NCBI RefSeq assembly: GCF_920984735.1
Contig: NZ_CAKLBU010000026.1
Span: 1-61,214, forward strand
From: Pedobacter sp. Leaf250
GTDB taxonomy: Bacteria > Bacteroidota > Bacteroidia > Sphingobacteriales > Sphingobacteriaceae
Direction: 5' to 3'
Length of the DNA: 61,214 bases
The stretch's first letter is position 1; each line of letters opens with the position of its first letter. This document shows positions 58,470 through 61,214 of this stretch, one piece after another. The notes under the pieces were generated by a model. It was not told where the DNA came from and made no database searches. It saw only the letters and a program-made list of their open reading frames with translations. The position numbers and the translations under genes are program-made.

Positions 58470-58851
58470 TTGTTATTCTTAAGAATCTGTTAATAGATTG
58501 CAGATTCTTCTAATACAAAATGAGCCTGATTTAAGCAAAATCACCAAGTGTTTTTTTTTGGAAATAAAAGTGCTTGGTTCTTTTGAAAATACAGTCCCGC
58601 TTTTTGCTACAATCTTTTTGTTATTGTCAGTTCTAACTTGTTTGAAATATAATACAAAAAGTATTTTCGCTCCAATCGGGTTTAAGAATTTAGTGCAGTA
58701 CTTAATTTCCAATATTTCTTTCCGTATTTCCGTGGGAAAAAATTTTCATTTAGCGGAATGCAAACGCTAACGAATTACAGAATTAAGATGCTGAAATAAA
58801 TTCATGTTAATGACGGTTACAGGTAGCAGCAAAATTAAACGTTGAAACATG
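58470..58851. other. Intergenic region after proline dehydrogenase
   Basis: About 380 bp. AAGAATCTG / CAGATTCTT (58481-58489, 58501-58509) is a hairpin that may end the preceding transcript. The rest has repeat words TTTCCGTATTTCCGTGGG at 58720 and AATTAAGATGCTGAAATAAA TTCATG at 58781. Two opposing frames (58498-58770 plus, 58479-58712 minus) lack recognisable proteins and are rejected. Confidence 0.55.
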
Positions 58852-59172
58852 TTATTTCTTCACAACAAACCCTTGCTTTCCAGTTAGCAAATCATAAAAC
58901 AAAATGAAATCACTGGCTAAGCTATAACCTGGATATTTAAATGTTGCGGGTTTATTTTTTTCAAAAAAGAAATGCCCAACCCAGGCAAATCCATAACCTA
59001 AAACAGGCATTGCCAAAAAGAAAAGCCAGTTATGAAACATAAATCCCGTAAAGAAAGCTAACACTACTAAACCAGTACCTATAAAATGAAGAATACGCGA
59101 AGCTGTGTTAGTATGCTCACTTAAATAATAAGGGTAAAACTCTTTTAATGATTTATATTTCTTTTCTGCCAT
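58852..59172 (-). CDS. DUF962 / Mpo1-like protein
   Basis: This 106-residue membrane protein belongs to the DUF962 family, whose yeast member Mpo1 is an Fe(II) dioxygenase of 2-hydroxy fatty acids. Three or four hydrophobic segments are visible (about 28-45, 46-62, 83-92) together with the conserved SEHTNTASRILHFIG (first His pair) and YGFAWVGHFFFEKNKPATFKYPGYSLASDF in blocks (second His plus the GYSLASD tail). Bacterial members are of unknown function. It follows the HAD gene on the same strand by only 8 bp, so both form an operon. Confidence 0.88.
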   Translation of the reverse strand: MAEKKYKSLKEFYPYYLSEHTNTASRILHFIGTGLVVLAFFTGFMFHNWLFFLAMPVLGYGFAWVGHFFFEKNKPATFKYPGYSLASDFILFYDLLTGKQGFVVKK

Positions 59173-59180
59173 AACATTGT

Positions 59181-59816
59181 TTACAAAATTCCGTTCGCTT
59201 TTAAAAAAGATTCCAGTTGTGCTGGTTTATCAGTCATTAAAAGTGTATTCAAACCCACTTTTTTGGCACCTTCAATGTGTTGAGGGCTATCATCAATAAA
59301 TAATGTTTCAGCAGGGTTAAGGTTGGTATCTTTTAAAACCTGCTCAAAAATATTGGTATTGGGCTTACGCAGTTTCATCTGTTGAGAAAAATAAGCTTTC
59401 TCAAAATAGTCGTCGTAGTTATTAAGCTTAAAGGTGGTTTGTAAATAATTAATAATCCAATCGTAATGGATTTCGTTATTATTACTCAATAAAAATGTAC
59501 GGTATTTATCTTTAACTTTTAAGAGCAGATCGTGGTTTTCCTGAATGGTTCCAATTAATAAGCTGTTCCAGGCCTCATCAATTTGTGCATCTGTAAGTTC
59601 AGGTTTATTTGCAGCTTTTCTAATGCCGTCGCGAAATTCTGACTGTGAAATTGCACCTGTTTCAAAATCGTCAAACAATTGATTATGAGATTTATGTGCA
59701 AAGAAATTTTCAATATCAGTAATGCCTAACTTTTTAAAGGAATCTTGCGCTATTCTAAAATCTATATCGAAAATTACGTTTCCGTAATCAAAAATGATGT
59801 TTTTAATATTCTGCAT
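59181..59816 (-). CDS. HAD-IA family hydrolase
   Basis: This 211-residue protein is a haloacid-dehalogenase-like phosphatase of the YihX type. Motif I is FDYGNVIFDID at residues ~10-20 (nucleophile Asp10), motif II is LLSNNNEIH near residue 110, the Lys-containing MKLRKPNTNIFEQVL near 146 and motif IV LFIDDSPQHIEGAKKVGL near residue 172. It probably dephosphorylates a sugar phosphate or nucleotide; the substrate is unknown. It is the first gene of an operon with the Mpo1-like gene (8-bp gap). Full length. Confidence 0.93.
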   Translation of the reverse strand: MQNIKNIIFDYGNVIFDIDFRIAQDSFKKLGITDIENFFAHKSHNQLFDDFETGAISQSEFRDGIRKAANKPELTDAQIDEAWNSLLIGTIQENHDLLLKVKDKYRTFLLSNNNEIHYDWIINYLQTTFKLNNYDDYFEKAYFSQQMKLRKPNTNIFEQVLKDTNLNPAETLFIDDSPQHIEGAKKVGLNTLLMTDKPAQLESFLKANGIL

Positions 59817-60259
59817 CTGCTTTAATTTTCGACAAATATCTTCAAATAATTATTAATGGTTACTAAAATTGATATTTAATAACAATAAGGACAGCTAATT
59901 TTAATAGCGTCGTAAAAAACCTAACCCTATAAGTTGTATATGAATTAAATCATCTGAATGTCATCAGAATTTTAGTAGCTTACCAAAATGGATGATAGAA
60001 TAAATTTTATACTCGGCGTTATATTTATATTAAGTGGTATTTCAGTTTTCTGGTTAATTTTTGCCAGTAAGAAAATTTAACAAGGAATTGATCTCCATAC
60101 ATTGATAATATCTCATGGATTTTAAATTTCATGATATATTTTTTTATTAAACATCATTAATAATAGGTTTATCTATTAAAATACTCACCCTATCTATTAA
60201 ATTTTTCAAACCTTTTTTCTTTTGATATGTTTATAGAATCTAAAACGTTCAAAAATTAA
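59817..60259. other. Intergenic region before the cold-shock genes
   Basis: About 440 bp of strongly AT-rich sequence. Apart from one small reading frame (59988-60080) no gene is seen. The ~180 bp before the first cold-shock gene could be a long 5' leader of the kind that gives cold-induced mRNA; this is an inference from the gene's family only. Confidence 0.4.
59988..60080 (+). CDS. Possible small membrane protein, 30 aa
   Basis: ATG 59988 opens a 30-codon frame encoding a short hydrophilic start (MDDRIN), one hydrophobic helix (FILGVIFILSGISVFWLIFA) and a basic end (SKKI). This is the layout of a bacterial single-pass microprotein. It lies alone in a long AT-rich spacer. There is no known relative that I recognise and no clear promoter box, so it is only a candidate. 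Confidence 0.35.
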   Translation: MDDRINFILGVIFILSGISVFWLIFASKKI

Positions 60260-60445
60260 ATGCAAGGAACAGTAAAATTTTATAATGAATCAAAAGGTTT
60301 TGGTTTCATTAAATCTGAAGATGGAGAAGAAATCTTCGTTCACATTACAGGATTGGTAGATAAAATCAATCAGGATGATCAAGTTGAGTTTGAAGTTACT
60401 CAAGGTAAAAAAGGACTTAATGCTGTTAATGTAAAACTAGTTTAG
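60260..60445 (+). CDS. Cold-shock protein (CspA family)
   Basis: This 61-residue protein is a single cold-shock domain that binds single-stranded RNA or DNA and melts secondary structure. RNP1 KGFGFI (residues ~12-17) and RNP2 IFVHI (25-29) are both intact, with the usual start MQGTVKFYNE. It is followed 3 bp later by a second, altered cold-shock-like gene, so the two are probably co-transcribed. A long AT-rich region precedes it. Confidence 0.93.
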   Translation: MQGTVKFYNESKGFGFIKSEDGEEIFVHITGLVDKINQDDQVEFEVTQGKKGLNAVNVKLV

Positions 60446-60448
60446 GCA

Positions 60449-60646
60449 ATGAGACTTGGGACGGTTAAGTTTTACGATGATGAACAGGGATTAGGCTTGA
60501 TAACACCTTCAAACGGTGGAAGAGATTTAGTTGTTTCTGCTCAAGGTTTAATAGATAAAATACAGACTAAAAATATTGTTGTATTTGATCTTAATTTTTC
60601 TAACAGTAACGTAGAAGTTATTAAAGTTTCTGTTTTAAAATCCTAG
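60449..60646 (+). CDS. Degenerate cold-shock-like protein
   Basis: This 65-residue protein starts MRLGTVKFYDDEQGLGLI, clearly related to the preceding cold-shock protein, and lies 3 bp after it. The nucleic-acid binding residues have changed: RNP1 reads QGLGLI (the first Phe of KGFGFI is lost) and RNP2 reads DLVVSA (IFVHI lost). It keeps the beta-barrel pattern and the LIDKIQ loop. It may have lost RNA binding and act as a partner or modulator of its neighbour, or it may bind a different ligand. Followed by a strong terminator. Confidence 0.8.
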   Translation: MRLGTVKFYDDEQGLGLITPSNGGRDLVVSAQGLIDKIQTKNIVVFDLNFSNSNVEVIKVSVLKS

Positions 60647-60697
60647 ATTGATAATTATTTAAAATTATATAAAAAGCAGGCTAATTAGTTAGTCGTG

Positions 60698-60726
60698 GTC
60701 GGAAGATTTTTCTTCCGACTTTTTTT
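60698..60726 (+). terminator. Terminator of the cold-shock operon
   Basis: Stem GTCGGAAGA / TCTTCCGAC (60698-60706, 60711-60719) with a 4-base loop and a run of T residues, ~50 bp after the second cold-shock gene. Confidence 0.9.
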
Positions 60727-60831
60727 GTTTTTTAATTAATGAATTATCATCATAAACATCTGATTATCAGAATTTTAAATTTGTTTTTGTTGTTTTGTTT
60801 TCTTATCTTATAGGCTGATAATCAATTAAGT

Positions 60832-61214
60832 ATGTCAGTTTTTAAAGACCATAAAATCTCATTTAAGCAAATTTTAGAGTTTGTTCCAAAGGCCTTGCTG
60901 AGCCATCTTTCAGCAACCACGAAGGTGGATTACTACAGCAAAGTGCTGCATGGTGAAAAAATGTTTTATCTGCTCCTGTTCTGTATTTTTGATAATGAGA
61001 AATTGAGTCAGAGAACCCTGGAAGATACTTTTAACAGCAGTGGTTTCAAGGCTTTGTTTGGATTAGGTGAAGAAGAAAAAATACGGTGTAGCTCTATCTC
61101 CGAAAGGCTTTCAAAAATCGACCCCAATTACTTTAAAGAAATCTATGAGTATATTTACGAACGCTTTTCCAGTCTTTACGATAAAGCAGAAACAGAGAAG
61201 TACAATCTGATAAG
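60832..61214 (+). CDS. IS4-type transposase, N-terminal part (runs off the window)
   Basis: ATG 60832 opens a frame that continues without a stop to the window end (127 codons). It begins MSVFKDHKISFKQILEFVPK and has a helical N-terminal domain (VDYYSKVLHGEKMFYLLLFC, SQRTLEDTFNSSGFKALFG) as in IS4-family transposases of Bacteroidota (DUF4372-like N-terminus). The DDE catalytic part lies beyond the window, so completeness cannot be judged. A palindrome near 60763-60829 (CTGATTATCAG and GCTGATAATCA) may lie at the element's left end. Confidence 0.8.
   Translation, partial: MSVFKDHKISFKQILEFVPKALLSHLSATTKVDYYSKVLHGEKMFYLLLFCIFDNEKLSQRTLEDTFNSSGFKALFGLGEEEKIRCSSISERLSKIDPNYFKEIYEYIYERFSSLYDKAETEKYNLI

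Noticed and set aside
58479..58770. Opposing frames in the spacer after proline dehydrogenase
   Set aside because: The plus frame begins at a TTG, both overlap repeat words, and neither resembles a protein family.

Overview
The window looks like chromosomal DNA of a Bacteroidota bacterium, most likely of the Sphingobacteriaceae (Pedobacter-like); the species is an inference. The reasons are AT-rich sequence, many promoters of the Bacteroidota form TTG-N19-TAnnTTTG, few visible Shine-Dalgarno sequences, family-typical proteins (DUF3822 next to rsmD, DUF1573, fused 2-oxoacid dehydrogenase E1, CvfB, lipoproteins with Cys near residue 20) and a tmRNA whose tag ends in YALAA. Most of the window is ordinary core and household genes, with two transposases (an IS110-family element and the start of an IS4-type transposase at the right edge) and an unusually rich set of short intergenic repeats.

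Layout. 1-12.7 kb: small hypothetical proteins, a nitroreductase, a GreA-like protein, two paralogous NodB deacetylase lipoproteins, a DPP-IV-type S9 peptidase, an HxlR regulator divergent from a quinone-reductase-like flavoprotein, an M28 peptidase and an FMN reductase. 12.8-22 kb: an MFS transporter, two outer-membrane beta-barrels with a 22-residue-repeat protein, clpB and a GH78 alpha-L-rhamnosidase. 22-27 kb: pyrE head-to-head with a NUDIX gene, an ECF sigma factor with a membrane partner, coaD, rsmD and DUF3822. 27.5-38.8 kb: a diadenylate-cyclase-like protein, a RecD/UvrD-like helicase, a chemoreceptor-like sensor stub, CvfB, a heterodimeric ABC exporter and small operons. 39-44 kb: tmRNA, aminotransferase, DUF1573 protein and a fused E1. 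44-47.9 kb: a TPR histidine kinase facing a LytTR response regulator, and a DUF1684 protein. 48-57.2 kb: aromatic amino acid genes (aroC, aroA, DAHP synthase/chorismate mutase, pheA; then aroB in a second operon) separated by IS110. 57.3-61.2 kb: proline dehydrogenase, Mpo1-like protein, HAD phosphatase, two cold-shock proteins (one degenerate) and the IS4-type start.

Main points. (1) Upstream of pheA lies what reads as a complete ribosome-mediated attenuator: a promoter, a 20-codon leader peptide with 9 Phe/Tyr codons, an antiterminator segment in its last codons, and a Rho-independent terminator before pheA. It would tune the shikimate/aromatic operon to Phe/Tyr supply. (2) The protein at 27.5-28.7 kb has the DGA motif and most of the RHR motif of diadenylate cyclases, so it is either a c-di-AMP synthase or a degenerate relative. 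(3) pyrE and the NUDIX gene share a CATG, so their start codons overlap on opposite strands. (4) At least five families of dispersed intergenic repeats occur, and one copy appears to have supplied the C-terminus of the HxlR regulator.
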